Source: Ruminococcaceae bacterium FB2012 | Lineage (GTDB): Bacteria > Bacillota > Clostridia > Oscillospirales > Ruminococcaceae | DNA: 64,000 nucleotides | Assembly: GCA_900104495.1 (NCBI GenBank) | Contig: FMXS01000015.1 | Coordinates: 1-64,000, forward strand | Reading direction: 5' to 3' | Shown here: piece after piece, positions 62,448 through 64,000 of the stretch | How the letters are laid out: each line of letters opens with the position of its first letter | Numbering within the stretch: position 1 is the first letter of the stretch | The notes under the pieces: model-generated | What the model was told of the DNA's origin: nothing | Databases searched by the model: none | The model's input: only the letters and a program-made list of their open reading frames with translations | Position numbers and translations under genes: made by a program

Positions 62448-64000
62448 GATCCGGCCGCCTTTCTTACCTGTTCGATTATAGTCCTGTATTCATCAGCAAA
62501 GCTCTGATGATTGGCCTTAACAAATTCAGTATCGCCGTCCCGGGCCGCGAATTCCAGTTCTCTTGCGTGTTCCGAGAGCACATCCGCGCCGATGGTCCTT
62601 GCCGCGCTCTTGACGCTGTGGACGGTTATCCTGTAAAGGTCGAAGTCCCCCGCCGCAAGAGCCTTGTCAAGCTCCGCCGACTTATCAGTCTCCGCAAAGG
62701 AAGCAAGGGTCTCAAAGAAGAACTCCTTGGAATCCATGCAGTTTGCCAGCCCCTCCGCCGCATTGACGGCAGGGCAGATCTCCCGCAGTTTCAGAATGTC
62801 CTCCATAGTCATGCTGTCGGGATCGGCCTCGGGAGCCTCCTGCGGCTTGCCGGGCTTTTCCCGTGTGCGGAAGGTCTTGACGTTGTCGGGCAGACAGCTT
62901 ATCAGCTGCTTTTCAAGGGCCTTGCTCTCGATAGGCTTGGTGAGATAGAATGCGAAGCCCTCGGCGAGATACATCTCCTTTGCGCCGACGATAGCGTTGG
63001 CTGTCAGCGCGATTATCGAAGTCTTTTTGGGGACAAGCTCGTTTTTCTTGATCTCTCTGATGACCTCGATGCCGTCCATTTTGGGCATCATGTGGTCGAG
63101 GAAGATCACGTCGTACTGTTTCTGCTGTATCATTTCAAGGCACTTCTCGCCGGAGTCCGCCAGGTCGGCGGTAATGCCGTAGAGCCGCAGCAGGCTTGCT
63201 GCTACCTTGAGATTCATGGGATTGTCGTCCACCACAAGGACCTTAGCCTCGGGAGCGTAGAGATAGCTGTCTTCAAGCTGCTTGTCGGTCTCGTCGGCGC
63301 TGCGGCTGAGCCAGCTGCCCATCTGCTCGGCGTTGACTATCTCCTGCCTCAGCCGGAAGGAGAAGGACGAGCCTTCGCCGTACACGCTTCTAACCTCCAG
63401 TTTGCTGCCCATAAGGTCCAGAAGCCTTGTTACTATGGACATTCCCAGGCCGGTGCCTTCGATGTTGCGGTTGCGCTTTTCTTCGAGCCTCTTGAAGGAT
63501 TCAAACAGCGCACCTATATCCTCCTCGCGGATGCCTATGCCGGTATCGCTCACCTCGGCGTAGAGAACGATGCTGTTCTCGTCGGCGCTCTCCTTGCGGA
63601 GAGTGAGGGTCACGGTGCCCTTTTCGGTGTATTTGACGGCATTGGTCAGCAGGTTGGAGATCACCTGTCTGATGCGCACGTCGTCGCCCCTGAGAGTGCA
63701 GGGGAGAGTCTTGTCAGCGTCCACGAATATCTCCAGGCCTTTGTCGGCAGCCCTGGGACTGATGGAGTTGACCAGGTCGCCGATCATTGCGGCGGTGTCG
63801 TACTCCACGGGGATTATCTCCATTTTGCCGTCCTCGATCTTGGAGAAGTCGAGGATGCTGTTGATAAGCGACAGCAGCGTCCTGCCGGAGCTCTGTATGT
63901 TCATGGAGTATTCTCTTATATTTGTCTCGCCGCACTCGTGGAGTATCATCTCGTTCATGCCCAGAACGGCGTTGATAGGCGTTCTTATCTCGTGGGACAT
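62444..64000 (-). CDS. Hybrid sensor histidine kinase (partial, N-terminus outside window)
   Basis: 518 residues visible; the frame runs off the right edge exactly at the HisKA motif MSHEIRTPIN, so the sensor part is missing. HisKA is followed by HATPase_c (NLLTNAVKYT, VSDTGIGI, GTGLGMSI), a receiver (VVDDNPMNL, FLDHMMPKMDG) and an Hpt domain with the His in VHSVKSAARTIGA. This is a full phosphorelay kinase (HK-REC-Hpt). The Hpt closely resembles that of the REC-HD-GYP-Hpt protein downstream. Confidence 0.95.
   Translation of the reverse strand: MSHEIRTPINAVLGMNEMILHECGETNIREYSMNIQSSGRTLLSLINSILDFSKIEDGKMEIIPVEYDTAAMIGDLVNSISPRAADKGLEIFVDADKTLPCTLRGDDVRIRQVISNLLTNAVKYTEKGTVTLTLRKESADENSIVLYAEVSDTGIGIREEDIGALFESFKRLEEKRNRNIEGTGLGMSIVTRLLDLMGSKLEVRSVYGEGSSFSFRLRQEIVNAEQMGSWLSRSADETDKQLEDSYLYAPEAKVLVVDDNPMNLKVAASLLRLYGITADLADSGEKCLEMIQQKQYDVIFLDHMMPKMDGIEVIREIKKNELVPKKTSIIALTANAIVGAKEMYLAEGFAFYLTKPIESKALEKQLISCLPDNVKTFRTREKPGKPQEAPEADPDSMTMEDILKLREICPAVNAAEGLANCMDSKEFFFETLASFAETDKSAELDKALAAGDFDLYRITVHSVKSAARTIGADVLSEHARELEFAARDGDTEFVKANHQSFADEYRTIIEQVRKAAGS

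Overview
The window looks like a chromosome segment of a strictly anaerobic, fibre-degrading gut Firmicute, most likely a Ruminococcus or close relative (Oscillospiraceae/Ruminococcaceae). This is inferred from cohesin and dockerin domains, an oxygen-sensitive class III ribonucleotide reductase under NrdR, an intracellular GH67/acetyl esterase xylan module, TTG/GTG starts behind strong Shine-Dalgarno sites and many consensus sigma-A promoters with 17-bp spacers. The species is not determined.

Layout. 1-2.3 kb: right end of an integrated mobile element (partial acidic protein, excisionase-like protein, tyrosine integrase), an intact tRNA-Ser(CGA), 20-bp inverted repeats, then the 5' half of a second tRNA-Ser(CGA) cut at its anticodon loop. 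2.6-5.9 kb: coiled-coil protein, nrdR with a small partner, 67/68-bp tandem repeats, EamA-like permease. 6-9.8 kb: GH67 alpha-glucuronidase plus SGNH acetyl esterase. 10.3-13.3 kb: nrdDG behind tandem NrdR-box-like palindromes. 13.4 kb: tRNA-Gly(CCC). 13.5-25.1 kb: envelope proteins (alpha/beta hydrolase, clostripain-like protease, CHAP/Fn3 protein, WG-type lipoprotein, an anchored protein of unknown role) with comFC, a GyrI-like protein and a GNAT enzyme.

25.4-33 kb: two surface-anchored cohesin proteins, a small membrane protein, and two dockerin proteins that carry a transglutaminase-like and a CAP domain rather than carbohydrate-active modules. This is a candidate non-cellulosomal cohesin-dockerin complex. 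A terminator lies between the second cohesin gene and the dockerin genes and may set the stoichiometry. 33-38.6 kb: two tandem paralogous ECF sigma factor plus single-pass membrane partner modules; a third, distinct module lies at 54.8-56.4 kb.

40.1-54.6 kb: one tightly packed 13-gene minus-strand operon with a single visible promoter at 54.66-54.69 kb. It encodes a CDP-glycerol-based teichoic-acid-like polymer (TagD, TagB/F-like transferases, GT2, TagGH-like ABC exporter) together with a LicC/PntC-like nucleotidyltransferase, a class V aminotransferase, an ornithine-cyclodeaminase-family protein and two LicD-family proteins, one without its metal-binding acidic motif. I read this as a polymer decorated with an unidentified CDP-activated amino head group; it is the best candidate here for an undescribed pathway. 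A palindromic MITE-like element lies at the 3' end of the operon and supplies the C-terminal codons of the neighbouring lipoprotein.

56.5-64 kb: GH13 enzyme, an all-alpha protein, a CASTOR/POLLUX-type channel protein, and a phosphorelay (hybrid kinase cut by the window end, REC protein, REC-HD-GYP-Hpt protein). Family assignments are from motif recognition by eye; no searches were run.
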